Below are positions 37,570 through 51,662 of a stretch of 64,000 bases of DNA, piece after piece. The translations under genes and the position numbers were made by a program. The notes below the pieces were generated by a model. It was not told the origin of the DNA, made no database searches, and saw only the letters and a program-made list of their open reading frames with translations. The first letter of the stretch is position 1; each line of letters begins with the position of its first letter. The DNA lies in NCBI GenBank assembly GCA_019671135.1, contig JAHRHY010000010.1, positions 682,001 to 746,000 on the forward strand, written 5' to 3'. This stretch comes from Linnemannia hyalina. Lineage: Eukaryota > Mortierellomycota > Mortierellomycetes > Mortierellales > Mortierellaceae.

Positions 37570-40500
37570 TTTTTTCACCCTCCCCCTCCTACCCTGCATT
37601 TTTTTTCCCCTTTCTAGAATACACTGAACAATAGAGTTGGCTGATCATCGAAAGTGACAGCCTCACCCACGCCCCCAAAAAATCGCGTCGAGTATTGAGT
37701 ACTGTACCTTGATACCTTCTTCCTTTCGTTTTTCTCCGAGAGTTTCGTTTTGTTTTATTTGTTTGTTTTGTTTTCATTTTGGACGACGGTAGAACCCAAT
37801 AGTATCCGACCCATTTCCTCCTTCCTCTACTCCTCTCTTTCTATCTCTGCCTCTTACTCTATCTTCCCCATCTATCTTTTCGACGCGGTGTGAGCATTAA
37901 GAAACAAAACAATGGGCAGTCTCATATGATGTGATTAGCATTGAGAAAAAAAAGTCGCCGAAACCTTACTTACCTCTCACCCAAAAAAAAAAAAAAAAAA
38001 GAAGGGGACAGCCTAAGGCCCTCACTTTCTCACTTTTCATCCTCCACCCTCCCGTCGCCCGTCCGCCTGCTCGAAACCCTCTTTCTCTTCATCTCTTTCT
38101 CCCCTGTTTCTCTCAAAATACGAAAAAAACATATGTCGTAAGCACACAAAGACTAGATTGGACGCCCCGAGCGTACGGAAATTGGGACAAAAACAGCAAA
38201 GAAAAAAAAATAGATGGTGAGCTGACTATCTAATCAACTCCTCTGCTCAGAATAAAAAAACAAACAAACACGAAGAGGAGGGAGAGAAGGAAGGAAGAGG
38301 GGAGAGTTATCGAATAAAGAAATCAATATATCAATATTTTTCCTGGCTCCCATCGGAGCAGGAGGGTCGCGCAGGTAAAAGCCATAGGAAATATGAAAGA
38401 ATGGAAGAAAATTATGCTATTTGCAAAATGACATGCCAACCCAAAAACATTATCCTCTCTTCGCCCTTCGTCGTTGCTTAATCTGCAGTCCAAAAATTAT
38501 GGTCAATCGAGGCAAGAGGCAACAAGGCTCGCAAGAGAATAAGAATCAGAAAAGAGAGAGAAAAGGGAAGTGTTGTGTCAAACCGCCTGGCTGCATTGTT
38601 TGGAAATAGGGGATACACGATGTGGACACAAAACGAGGCACGGTCAGCAAAAAAAGGACGAAAGGAAAAGGGTAGCCAGATAAGTTGTGACGAACCCAAA
38701 TCAAAGCTGTTGGATGGCAAATGTTTGCACCACTAGAGCGAAAAATAACAAAAGGCGACATGCAGGGGGAGAGACATAAGAGAGAAGCAGGGAAGACAGG
38801 AAACAAGGGAGCACAGAAGGAAAGAAGGAAAACGGGAAAGAGGAGGAGGAAGAAGGAAGTAGGAAAATAGCTCCCAGACTTTCCCTTTTCCAGTGTACTC
38901 GTCAGACGGGTGCGGTTACTGTTATCCTTGCTGTCTTATTTTAAACAAGAAAAAGTATGATGTTTCTTCAATGCGAAGATCAACTATGCCTCTGCTACTA
39001 CTGCTGACGATTAGTGTTCACCCTTGTTACTGTTGCGACATGCCACAATCACAGACGCGTCAAGAATCAAAACATCCACACTGTTTGATCAATTGATGAC
39101 CAATGGGTCGGTTTCAGTTTCATTCTTGTTGGTCTCATCACTTCTCAGGAACTGGACAAAACAAAAAAGGAAAGCGACAGAACCCTTTCTTTATCACCTT
39201 TGTGTTCACCCGTTCGTTCACATCTTTTCTACCGGGAGAAATGGCGAACATGCATGAATGTCTTTGTCGTTATCTCCCATAAGCTTTTCTTCGTTGCTGT
39301 TGAAGATCCGTCTTACTGTTGATGCTGGTGCCCAAAATATTTTGACAAGTGAAAACGCGGCCTTGGTTATTTGACAATCAAGCCAACCAAGCCCATCACG
39401 AAAAGTATCCCGCTGGGCTTTGTCCTTAGATGTGTGTTTTTTTGTACATCTTGGTTTTGTGAAGGAGGGCAAGAGAGAAGGCAGTAGAGAACAGCAAAAG
39501 AGAGAACTTTACTCACAACTCGCATCTTAGAAATCAACAACGAAAAAAAACCCCCCTGCCTTATTCTCCTTCTCGTTCCACTCACTCTCTTGTCTCTCTC
39601 GCGCTCTTTCGCTTTATGGATCCATCTTTATCATTTCGTTCTGAGACCCTTTTACTTCACACACTCTCTCATGAAACGAACTCCCCCCACACACAACAGC
39701 AAACATAAAGCGAAACACAATGCAGCCGAGGGTCGGCTGTTTGATATTGTTTTTGCCGTTTTGGGCTCCATTCCCTTTTTCTCTCTCTCTGCCTTGTGCA
39801 AAAATTATCGTTTTAAGGATTTACAATGCCAAAACCAATTCAATCGGCCATGGCAGCCGTGCGAGATTATAGTGCCAGCACCTTGGCCTTATTTTTATAC
39901 AGTAGTTTTTTGACTTACAAATCGAAGCTGTTCAATCGTACTCATTCCTTATATGATATTTTTTGGGGTCACTGTAAAAAGAAAACTGTTGCTGGGGCTG
40001 GCGGTTCGTTATTATTCAATTGCTCTCTATTAAAAAGCTCCGAGTGCGCGTTCTTTCTTTTTCCTTGATGCGATGTGCTTCCACCTGTATGAGAAATGAA
40101 ACGCATGGCCCGTATCTCTTCTCTTTATCTGTCACATGGCCACGAGAGTTCAGCCTTAGATAGATGTATGCATAAGAAAGAAAGAAGGGCAAAAACGTAA
40201 CATCAGTGTGGAAGATGAGGAGGATGCCCCCACAATGAGGGCCGTCTGGGACCACTCAACCTCGTCGCTGTAACACGGTGTTCCAATTCCTCATTTGGGC
40301 ATTGATGAATGCAAATGTTGAAAGAGTGTGTGAGAGGCATGTCGTGTTAACAGCGCCGTGTAAACCTTTCGCCATAAAAAAAATGTTGGAAACGGCAAAG
40401 AGGTTGAGTGGTCCCAGACCCTCGCTACGTGAGGTCCATCCCTCATTCATTTTCTTTCCACCTGTTGTCGACTGCCGCTTTTATCGTGCACGCTCTTCTT

Positions 40501-42070
40501 AAGAAAATATATAGTGCGATATGTCTTATCTTTCGGTCTTTCGGTCTTTCGGGAGGGCTGTCAGCCCCCTTTGAATACGATTGAACATAGTCGAATCGCA
40601 ACTCAAAAGCTACTGTAACATCACTGGTCCAAGGTGCTGGTATGAAATCTCTTAGCTCCCGCACGGCTTCTATCGTCGAATGAATTGATACTGCTATTGT
40701 AAATCCTTAGTGCGTTATTTTTGAGAGGCCGATGTATAATTGAGTCCATGAGTGGTATGAACTATAACAAGTACTGACATTCGTATGTTTTTGTGGCCGA
40801 ATCACATGGGTGCCATACGGCACCATTAACTTTCTATGAATCTCCTTTTTGGTTCTTGTTCTGTTTTCTTTGTTTGCACGAGCCACAAAAGGAAATATGA
40901 AAATCTAGACAATTATCAACCTTCTTTTGTTCTGTGTTCTGTGGTCCTTAGCATGCATTGCGAGATAATGAAAGGAAAAATGGCATCTTTGGTTATCCAG
41001 CAGTTGAGGTTAACTGGACTAAGTTTGGTTAAAAGCAAAACAGGTGAGTGAGGTGAATAATTGAGGTGAGTGGTTTGAAGAGCGAGGTTCAACATGTTCG
41101 CCATCTCGGCGCTTGCTTATATGACCCTTTTCCTCCTTTCCTTAGTCCCTTCCACTCCCCTGTCGTCCTGCATCGCCTTTTCTTTGTTCTGCCCTGTCGT
41201 CATTTCCGTTCGTCAATGTGATCACCTGTTAGTGATAGAGGGATTGCTTGACAGACAGACAAAAGGAAGACGCTAGGGGAAGGCTATGATGCCATGGTAC
41301 TAGATTGTCTATCGAATTTGGTTCGTCGGGTCCTGTTCACCTCAAACACGCCGATTTCATCTGATACGAATGAACTGAACTAGCGATTTGATGCGCCAGT
41401 AGCAGTTGAATGAACACGAAGATCCTTCTTTGCATTTTTTTTTCTTCCCTCTCTCTGTCTCTATCTCTCTTCATTTTAGTTGTGTTGGTCATGGATCAAT
41501 TAGTGGGGAGGTAACAACGAGAGTGAGGGGGTGAGCACAAACACATTACTCGTTCACAGAGCAAAGTTGCACATAAGTAAACAATTGTAACGATGTGAAT
41601 TGTTTTTGGTATTTTATTTTTCTTTTGATCAACAAAAAAAAAAGAGGGGGTATGGTACAAGGCAAGAATGAACAAAGAGCACAGAACAAAAAAAAAAGCA
41701 AAAGCGGATTAAAGAAACAAGTTTTTTCAGCAGGGGCCCGTTAGGTATAGATACAAATGATGTTCAGTCTGTAGTGAGTGATTTGAAAGAGACATCGGAA
41801 TATGAACGTGGGATGATCATGGCAAGTGGTGAGAGGGAAGAGTGACATGCAGGTGAGCATGGCGTGATATGCAAGGAAAAGTTGGGGCGAATAGGCCTAG
41901 GTCTGGGTCCTGGCGAAACAAGAGCATTCAAACACGAATAAAGAGAGAGGGAGGAGGGGTTCGCGCGTCTCGCTTGGACCCAAAAGAAGCTCTCGTTCAT
42001 GTCCGCTTGCTGATATCTTCCCACAAGTCGCTTGGCTCAGTAAGCGCAGGATCGCGCCGAGGTAAGCGAC
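37570..42070. other. 4.5 kb convergent intergenic region with a MITE-like repeat
   Basis: It lies between the stops of the polyQ gene (+) and the Ran1-like kinase (-). There is an A run at about 37983-38000. A 9-base repeat around TCTTTCGGT lies near 40527-40550. A MITE-like inverted repeat lies at 40212-40451. No frame with a domain was found. Confidence 0.5.
40212..40451. mobile_element. MITE-like inverted-repeat element (candidate)
   Basis: A perfect 20-base inverted repeat pairs 40244-40263 with 40400-40419 (core GGGACCACTCAACCTC and its complement). Outside this core both arms continue with imperfect complementarity (GAGGG and GATG blocks), so each arm may reach about 45-60 bases. The 136 bases between the cores have no coding capacity. 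This fits a small nonautonomous DNA transposon, or a stem-loop RNA gene. No clear target-site duplication was identified. Confidence 0.45.
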
Positions 42071-43740
42071 TCATGCCATTGACTGGAGGTCCACTCCAGA
42101 GTCCTCCTTGTCATCCGGACCATGCAAATTCGATGTAGGGTAGACTCCTGACATTGTGGTCGAAAATGAGGCCTGAGAGGCAGCGGTGGCTGCAGAGACT
42201 ACAGACGCCTCGGAGGGAAACTCGGGGGTAGTGAAGAACCTGCAAGCTTGGACGCGTCGGGCCAGTTCTGAAAGGGTAATGCGCTTCTTTGGATTGAGAC
42301 AGAACGCGCCTTTGACGATTTCGTTTAGTTCTGTCGACATAGGGAGGATAGTCTGCAAAAAGTCGTTGTGTTGGGCGTACGCCGAAAACGTCTCATCGCG
42401 AGGGCACGCCTGCTTCCAGGGATTCCGGCCAAAGGTAAGGTTGATCAAGATAATGCCCAATGACCAGACGTCGTTGGCTGCACTGTCATACGATTTCACC
42501 GATTCGATGAAGCCGCCTTGACATTCTAGATGAGGTCCATTTGTTTGGACAGGAAAAGGAATGAAAAAAATGATAATAAAAATAAACAAAAGATGGGTCA
42601 GTATACAAATAAATAAATGCAAGACACGTTGATACTAAAGTGCCCATGCATTCTGTTGGCATTGTTGCTGTTGTTGATGTTTCCCTTGTGTCCCCTGGTT
42701 TGCAGGCTATTTGTCACCTCTTTTTTTTTTTTTTTTAAATTGCATTCGTTCATTCAATCATTCATTCAATCGTTCCATTGATTGATTGATTCATTCATTT
42801 GACAGGCTTCCACCCCTTTTAGTCCTCTTGGAAACATAATAATCGCTCAAGCCACATCCTTCTCTTTTCTAACCCTCCTTTTTCTCCTGTAACTTCCATC
42901 TTCAACTTGTTCGTTTCTTGTGTACTTTTTCTTACCTGGTGACAAATAGAATGTGGACCCGCAACCGAACTCACTCGAGACGGGTTCTGTGGTGGCGAGA
43001 CCAAAGTCGACTAGCTTTACTGAACGGCCGAACATGATGATGTTTTCTGGCTGCGGGGGCATTTGAGGGAGACAAACCAAAAGGTTAGTTGGTTTACAGG
43101 ACAAACGTGAATGTGATGGGTGATAGGAGCCAATTGGGACCGAGTTGCCGTCTCCTAAAAATGATCAAAAAGCGCGCGGCTGTTTGATGGTCAGCGGTGC
43201 CTGAAAAAAAATTACCTTGAGGTCGCGGTGGTACACGCCGCGGGAGTGACAGTGGAGCACTGCACTGGCGATCTGGCTAAAGATCGTCTTGATGGCCATG
43301 GTGTTGCCGACAAATCCGCCTCGTTCGGTGATCGTATAGAACAGGTCACCCTCCATCCCGCAGTCGAGAACCATGTACAGACAGTCGTTCTCCTCGACCA
43401 CCTTGTGTAACGTGACGATGTTGGGGTGACCAGACACCTTTGCATGGAGTTGTGCCTCATGGTTCTGGAAGGCGCACTGGCGAGAGTTGAGTCCGGCCTT
43501 GTTAAGGCTCTTGACGGCGTAGGTTTGGTGTGTCTGGGTGTCGATGGCCCTGTAGACCGAGCCATAAGCTCCGACACCGAGCATGTCTTGGAGCACCAGT
43601 CGGCCATTGTCGATGGCAAGTGGCAGCTGGGTGGCGGGGACGAAGGTGGGCAATGAGGGGGTCATTTCGAACGCGCGAATAAAAGGCTGGTTGTAGAGTT
43701 GGATTGTTGTGATCGAAGTAGCGTCTATTCTGTCGAGCAT
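42071..43740 (-). CDS. Ran1/Vhs1/Sks1-like serine/threonine protein kinase
   Basis: Three exons (43740-43216, 43050-42936, 42525-42071) give 364 residues. Kinase motifs in order: glycine loop LGVGAYGSVY (54-63), YAVK with Lys77, HRDLKPEN (171-178), DFG (190-192), SPE instead of APE (FYLSPE), and NDVWSLGIILINL. The C-terminal ~60 residues are Ser/Thr/Ala-rich. The short length, the C-terminal motif CLNPKKRITLSELARRV and the spacing suit the fungal Ran1/Pat1-Vhs1-Sks1 group, which controls meiosis entry or glucose/stress signalling. Assignment within CAMK-like fungal kinases is not certain. All catalytic residues are present, so it should be active. An internal Met at 26 is an alternative start just before the conserved part. 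Confidence 0.88.
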
Positions 43741-46700
43741 GGGAATGCTGGGAAAGAATCGCCTCTTTTATTAAGGGACGCAATGAGCGACAAGGTTGAA
43801 AAGGAATGGAGGCAAAGGCGAAGTGAGAGGCGTTTGTGACTGTCAAGAGGGATAGAAGGGTACAGGGGAGGGAGGGAGTGTTTGTTTGTCAGTTTGAGTG
43901 ATTGTTTGTTGGTTGTTGTTGCCGCAGGTGTGTATGGTTGAGGGGATGGATAAAGAAGGCAGTGAAGAAAAGAAGAAGGGAGAAAGAAAAACGAAATAGG
44001 AAAGATGTATAGAAGTTGATGGGCGAATTGAAAAGGTAGAAGCAAAGGAAGAGAGAGTGAGAGAAGAAGCTGAAGAAGCAAAGAAGAAAGTGCTGACAGA
44101 GTTTCGATGAAAGAGTCGTGCTTATATGCAAAAATTGGAATAAGGCGGTGTATCGGTCTGTTGTGCGTGTGTACCGTTGTTGCTGCCGAAGGAGTCTAGA
44201 GAATAAAGGAAAAAAAATGGAGTCGTTATTACTAAGGTGACGGATGGGAGGGACAGAATACAATACTACAACGTGCAAGTTTGATACAAAAAAAATGTGT
44301 GGGAAGGCAACAAAATGAGAGAACAGAAGGGGTAAGTGAGAGTGGGAGAGGGAAAGGGACAAGGAGGGAAAGGGCCAATAACCGTGCAGCAAAAGACTAC
44401 TTGTTTGTTTTTTGTTGGATTTTATGTTGTATTTGTGAGTGCGTGCACACGCTAGCAAAGGGGGATGCCACTTGTTGATTTTTTGTAGTCTGGGACGAAC
44501 AAAGGCGTTGTGTTTGATTAGCTTTGCCTTCTTGTCGTCTTGTGTTGTGTTGCGTTGTGTTGTGTTGAGTAACAAAACGAGGGTTGAGTAGCCCGGTCAA
44601 TTGGGAAAAAAGGGTTCTTACTGTTGCTAGGCTGGGTGCTGGGTTGTTGAGATAGTCCAACTAGGGTCACGTAGTCAAACACAAGGGTCGAACTAGAGAG
44701 TAAGCACAAACAAAATCGAGGGAAAAAAGCACTTGTCTATGATTGTTTTTTTGCTGTTGTCGACAGAGGTTCGATTGATTGGGATGAAAACAGGGGGCAG
44801 ATAGAATTGCATGCAGTGTTCCATCGCAAGAAGTACGATCGATAGATCGATGGATGAGGTGCAAATGTGAATAAAAAAACGACCGAGTGTAGGGATCAAG
44901 AAGGAGCGAGAAGGTAAGAGAGCGAGAAGGGAGGCGGAGGAGGTAGGAAAAAAATGAACAAATGGGAATCCTAGACCATGCCTGGTCCATGGCCAATTTT
45001 CTTTTCACTGTGGCAATTGTCGCAGAGGGTGCCAGATGGTAGCATAAAGGTCCGACAATTTAGGTAAGAAACAGGGGGAAAAGAAGAAAGTAGAAAAAAA
45101 AAGCAAGCGAAAGACGCGGGTGCAGGTATCCAGGGTGGCCACACAGACAAGGGTGCATCATGCAAGTCGTGGCCGAATGTTGCATTACCAAATTGAGAGC
45201 ACAAAGAGGAAAAGTATCAAATTGCCGCGGAAAAGTAAAGTTGGCAAGTAGAATAGCGACTTATCTCAGCAAACACACAACAACACCTACAAACACAACA
45301 TCAACTTCAACGTCAACACTAACACCAAACCCCAACCACTCTCACGCGGTGGATCGTCCGATGCAGTATCAATTGCAATGATTAACACCAAAAATGAACA
45401 AGAGGATACCATGTACTCTCTCCTTCCCATCCCCTTGAAATTGAATTGACCTCACTAGTCAATTCGTAGGGAAGAGCCTTTTTCTTTTCATATTCTTTTG
45501 TAGCACCTCAAGAAGCCCCTGTCCCAATTTCCATTCAACCAATGGATCGGCGCAATCGTATAGTCAATGTAGTCCACCGCTTGCTCAAGTGGTGAGGCAT
45601 TGATGATGATAACAAAAGAGCGAAAAAGAAGGAAAAAGAAGGAGAGAGAAATGGGAAGGGGGTAATGGGAAGGAGAGAGTGGGAGCGAGAGGTACAAGAC
45701 GATCAGCTCAAAAAATAACCAAAATAAGTCGGCAGAGTCAAAGTATCGACACGCGTGCATGGTGGAGGTGAAGGAAGGGATGAAGTCGGGAGGAAGGGAG
45801 AGAGTTGGGGGGCAACCACCTATGACGACAGCAGAGTTCATTCCACTTACGAATGTGAGGATAAGGGTAGGTCCAAGAGAACTGTGCTCAAAGTCGTGGT
45901 CGTTCAAAAAGGAAAGAAAAGAAGGAAAGGACCTTGGTGGTTAAAATGCCACTGCACTTCCACGCGAAAGATAGAAACACAAGGCACGAATTCAGTCCAT
46001 ACCAATACTCCACCACACAGGAACAAGCGGAGAAAAACATAGCAACAAAAAGATGTTGCGTTTCTCAGGACAGGTGTGAATTCATTTCTCTTATTTCCTC
46101 TCCTCCATGCATTGAATGGGGTAAACACATCTCGCTGACCAATATCACACTCTTTCTCTCACGGACAGATACATCCACAATGTGAAGTTTGTCAGTGAAT
46201 GCTTACATCTAAAAGGAAGACCTAAGATTGCATGGCAATTTGAACGTGGCGGTGGTGGGTTTGTGTAGGGAGGATGGTCCAACAATGTAGGTGTTGTGCA
46301 CTGATCCCAGAAGGGGTATATCGGGGTGCAACGATGAAAGATGTAAAGAGATAGAATGCGTATATGTGTAGTGCAATGGTATTTGACAGAAATGAGGGAG
46401 CTGGGTGAAGAAAAATATTCGGCTCATTTTATTGAAGTTCAAGTCAACCCTTGTCAGCAACACGAATGGCGGACTAGACTTTTCGGCTAGAAGAACGACG
46501 ATGAAGATTGAGGAGGGGCATTGGAGCGAAAAGGGTGAACACAAAAAAGAATGAGGAGAAATTGCGAGGAGGGAAAGGGGCGTAGGAGGCAACAGCGAGA
46601 CACAAGGTAGGCAAGAGGCAAGATGCATTTTGACATGATGAGAAAGAGAGTGAGGGAGCCAAAGATGAGGCAGAGAAAGGATTAGTGACAAATCCGCAGA

Positions 46701-48262
46701 TAACACTAATGAACGCCCCCTGGCCCGAACGCATTGAAGGTTAAGATCTGTTAAGTGACACACAGAAAAAGGCATTGCATAAAAGACCACTGAACTGCCA
46801 AAGACAAGGCGGCGGAAAGAGGTGGAAAAAGAAAAATGCGACAACAACAAGAGAAAGAAAAACAACAGCATGCGGCGACGGCCGAATTGATCGCTGCTGA
46901 CGACAAAAAGGAAACACAAAAGGGAGAAAGGCAGAGAATGGGTGTATGTGAGAGAGAGAGAGACAGAAGGATGTCCTTCTGGATATAGTGTGGTGTGTCC
47001 GTGTCAATGTCCATGCTGTCGTTTTTGTCTCATTTCGATCATGAATACAAAATTACTGAATTCAAACCATTCAATTACAGCGCGCATTCAATGGCAACAA
47101 ATACAACAATGCAGCCCATGCACCTCGTACCGAATCGACTAGTGAATCTTCTCGCATCTCCTGTACCTTTGTTTTATTCAATGGCCAGGGCGTTGATATC
47201 GCGAGCGAAGAAAGGAAAAAAGAGATTAAGTGTGTTATCGCTGCTCAGGGGAGAACCACAGACAACATAAATAGCAACCAGCGCTTATTCAATCCAAACA
47301 ACAAACAATTCCTGTCAATGAACTCGTGTCTTTTCTGTTTAGCACTAGTTGGAGGCAAAAAAGAGGCCAGTACAAGGAGAGGCGATCGACTTCCAGACGA
47401 GGCAATGAGTAAATCCCGAGCATCGCTCCTAATGAACCCAAGACGATCTTCCGGCGAACGTCATCGACTTCTTCAGTCCCTGCGCATGAAGAACGCAACG
47501 GCTAGTGGTGTGTGTTAGCTTGTGTCCTGAGATTGTTACGTCGAAGAATACTAAAGGCTGCGGATCAGATGGCTTGTCTAGATCGAGAAAGCAAGCCTAG
47601 CCTAGCATCACAAGTGCGGTTCACCATTGTTCTTATTCCAGGTCATGGTTTGAAGGTAAGATGGAGGTGTTTCTGGTCCTTGCGAACAATCAAACAACAT
47701 TCACACATGTGCATGTTAGCGCGGATGGAAGGGAACCAAAAGTGCTTGCTCTGGGAGGAGTAAGGAAATAAAGAACTATCACACAAGCGGGTCTGTGCGC
47801 ACGAGATGAGTCTCTGTTTGGGGTTTAGTTTTTCATGTTCCAATCTTATTAAGGGTCGACGTAAGCACAGGCAAAGGCATAAAGTGGAACGGCCTTGAAC
47901 GGTCCTGTGATTGACCTGAGAAAATATCCAATTGCTTCGCCAGCATTGCATGTTGTGAGTGATGAGTTGACATTGCTTCTCTTGGGAGGCAGATGCTAGA
48001 CAAAGCGGATGGAAGGTTTCAAATCGGGGACAATCTTATATGCATTGCTAACACGCTTGGTAAGTACGAAGAAAGGGTGTGATGATAGTACTGTACTGAA
48101 GTGTACTTAGTAGAGCAAAAGTCAATGAACCCCCTTGAGGTAAAACAAAAAGTAGGGCGCTTGTAACCACTGAAAAGCATGGATCAACCATGGTTGCAGA
48201 ACCCAATGAAAAAATGGAACGGGCTCTGTGCTGCACAAAGAAAGGAACGATAAAGTGGCGAC

Positions 48263-48286
48263 AAAACCGGTTTTGAAAACCGGTTT
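48263..48286. repeat. Near-perfect palindrome (AAACCGGTTT hairpin)
   Basis: Two copies of AACCGGTTT face each other around a central TTGAA, forming a 24-base hairpin-capable sequence. Confidence 0.7.
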
Positions 48287-48968
48287 GCAGGCTCTATGGT
48301 CAGACTACACGGTTCTGGGCCCATTACCTGTCATACGGTATGGAAACCCATCCCCTTTATTTTGTGTCACTGCCCAGCAAAAAATAAAATAAAAATGTCC
48401 TCATATCCACACATACTCAGATGGGAGGCTTTTGGTCGAGGCTGGTCGATCAAGGGACAGACGATTTTGAAAGATCATTTTATTGAGGACAATGGTGAGG
48501 TGGTCCATCTGCTGCCCAGTGACCAAGCTTTTTTTTCTTTGAGCAGTGTTGGTCAACACGAATGTTCATCGACTGCGAGATGTCTTGTTCAATTGACGGC
48601 ATCGCCGTGTTCCCAGACTAGATTGGCGCAAGTCAGTCTGCATCGTTGGCACGGTTGTTGTTGCTACCCTTCATTGTTATTCCCTATAATCCTTTCCTCT
48701 CATTATTCCTTTCCCATTGTCCTTTTATCTTCTCCTCTCTCGTTATCGATCATTCTATCCCACTGCCTATTCCTTTCCCGCTTATCTAGGGGTACCGACA
48801 AAGCACAGTTTATGCCTTTGAACATTTCTCAAGTAACACACATATTCACAAATCAACAAGGAGAGAAAAATCAACATCCTCTTCGGAAAAAAACCAGAAA
48901 CATCTCAAAGGGGACAGAGGATAGAGATGTCCGTAAGAAAACGACATAACCTTCATCCCTCGTCCGTT

Positions 48969-48985
48969 CCCCCCCCCCCCCCCCC
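48969..48985. repeat. poly(C) run
   Basis: Seventeen consecutive C within a pyrimidine-rich stretch. G-quadruplex or i-motif potential is low because it is one run. Confidence 0.85.
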
Positions 48986-51640
48986 TCCTCTTTCTCAACC
49001 GTGATATCCCTTTTTCCACTCCTTTCTCACACATGCAACATACTCACGTACACCACCCTCACCTTCGGTCAAACTGGGTCTGCCGAACTCAACTACCCGC
49101 ACCTCCGCCTCACTGCAATCGACCTACGAAAGGAAGTATTTTCTACTTGGTTATTAGATTTCATCTCACGTAATGCTCAGCGGGTCACCACTTACGTCCT
49201 CTTGGCGGCTTTTTTTTGTATTTTTTGTATTTTTTGTTTCCCTCTTCCACTTCCTCCTCCTGCTCCTCAAATTCCTTGACTAATATCGCCCAGCGCCCCT
49301 TCGTCTTCTACTTCCGCCCAACATCCTTTCGATTGCGTCTTTCACAATCGGGAGCGAGGGGGAGGGAGGGTAACGTTATGATGGAAATCTCCCAGTCCTC
49401 GGTTGCATCCTCCAACGTATGCGCGTGGATTGTCACCACGGCGATCTCGTAAGTACAGAACTTTAGCAATTACCCATATCAGAAGAGGCAGTAAGATCAG
49501 GCATGAATATCTCATCGTTCGCCTTTTGCTTTATTTGTTATCAGCTATATTGTACAGGTAGAGCACCTGCTTGAAACTGCCAGGTATTGAGGCAAAACAC
49601 TAAACCAACGAAGAAACTGTGTCAACCGCGAAGAGTGCCCTAAGTTGGCTAACATTGGCGTCGATGCATGCTCGACAGTAAACAAGAAACACACGAGGGC
49701 GTACATTTGAAAGAGAGTTCGTGTTAGAATGTGAAAATAACGTAAAGAGACACTTGTTCTGCAAGGATGTCTTCATTTTTCTAGTAACGGTTGACAAAGC
49801 GGTTTGTGGAATAAAATCAACTGCAATGTAACCCCCTCCCATTTTACCTTTTGTCATTTAATTTTACTTCGTTAAGCGGATGGGATAGAGTGGACTACCC
49901 ATGAACAACGAAAACACGAAGCGTTATGAGCGCATCTGATTCAAGAACAACAAAACAGCCGCGAAGGGCACAACAAATTGGGTATAGATGATAATGCTAT
50001 CTGGTCCTGGTGGGCAGTAAACAATGGGGTGGGGACAGAGGTGGTGATGGGAATGACGACTGGAAAATGAGGGTTTTTTTGAGTAAATCTTTTTCCGAAC
50101 TTGACATCGCGATGATCGAAGTAGGGGGTGAACGAGAGAAGGACGGAAGGAAAGAGAACTAGTGCCAAGCTACCATCGCCATTGATAGTTATTTGTTAGT
50201 GCTTGGACTAATAGATTAAATAAAGGGTGGATTACTTCCTTCCCAATGTTTTCCTTTTAATGTTTGGTCTGCGAATACACGACACATGCACTCGCCTTTT
50301 GCCCCACAAACAAGCCATTGCCTGTGCTCGGCGAAGCCTGTTTCACCATCGCACAAAAAAATTGGCACCTGCGAAAACTCTATTTTCTTTCTTTCTGTTT
50401 GCGTCCTTGTCATCCAACATCTCTGGCCTTTTCTAATGTTTTGGAGCTTGGTCCATCCGTCGATCTATATGAGCCCGCATGGTGGATCGCTTTTTACTTT
50501 AGTTTTGGAGAGCCTTGGAGAAGAGAAGGAGAGAAAACCTTTTTTTTGTGACTAACTCGATCGAGCGTTTTAATCATACTTGCGAAGCACGACGCGATGG
50601 GGAGAAGGATGGAGAATGAAAAGCGGCCGCGATGATGAAAACGACGTCTGAAAGGGGATGAAAAAAAAAAGAACAACCGAGCGCACGTTTTGCTTTTGAT
50701 TTTCTTCCCTCTTTCTCTCTCCCTTCAGCATGCCTTCCTTCACTCCATAAATGGCAAGCGAAGAACGGAGGGACGGATGAGCGAAAGAAACGGAAGGGGG
50801 GCCAGAAAGAGAATTGAGAAAGTTAAGGATATGAACGGAAAAGATGCGTCGTCGAGTTGTGTGTTTGGTTAGCCGAATTGGCCAGACATAAAAAAAAAAA
50901 GGTGTTGCGATGATCAAAGCCGAGATCTCGAGTCCTTTCTTTTCTTGTTCGCGACCGACAAGAGAGCTTGCCGTAACCAAAGAATTCAAAGCTGCCCATG
51001 AACCTATTCATTCACTCTATCTCCTCTCTTTTTTTCACTCCTTCTAGACTCTTGTCCGAAAGGGTTTCGTCAACGCAGAAGGGCCATTCATAACAAAAAA
51101 GCGCGTATCTAAAATAGACTTTGGATACTGTAAAAGAAAAGGTCAAGGCGACTCCCGATCAGACTCAGTTCTTGCCTTCTCCTAACTCCACTCCTCCATT
51201 TCTTCCTCTTCTACTCCTTGACCCCTACACCGACAACGAAGAGAAACAAAGAGAAACATTTGCAATAGTACTAGAAAACCTCGTCTCCGCTTTATGGTTT
51301 TTCGCTCACCCCCCCCCCCCCTTTCCCCTCTTTTTCATCCGTATGCTGAAGTACTTTGCATACAAGCATCAAGTAGGATTTTTTTGCAGTAACTGCATTT
51401 ATGCACCTGGCCGACAACGCAAAAACTGCTTTTCTGGCCATTTTGGTTTTCTTCCAGCCAACTAACCCGCTCTCTCACCCCCCTCCCCCACTTTCTACAA
51501 GATTGGCCAAGGGGGCAACAAAAGAGGAATGAGACGCAAGAAAAATCGCGAAAACACATCCCCTCTTTTCATTCATCTCCTTCTGCTCCCCCTGCTTCTT
51601 TGGTTTCCAGATTGCGAAATGAAATAGTGGACGTAATGAA

Positions 51641-51662
51641 TTTTTTTTTTTTTTTTTTTTTT
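51641..51662. repeat. poly(T) run
   Basis: Twenty-two consecutive T about 190 bases past the tryptophan synthase stop; on the coding strand it reads as an A run in the 3' flank. Confidence 0.9.

Noticed and set aside
42936..43000. SPE instead of APE in the Ran1-like kinase as a sign of inactivity
   Set aside because: SPE or PPE at this position is common in active fungal kinases, and the lysine, HRD and DFG residues are all present.
44760..44790. tRNA B-box-like GGTTCGATTG
   Set aside because: It does not match GGTTCGANTCC, and no A box or acceptor stem was found around it.
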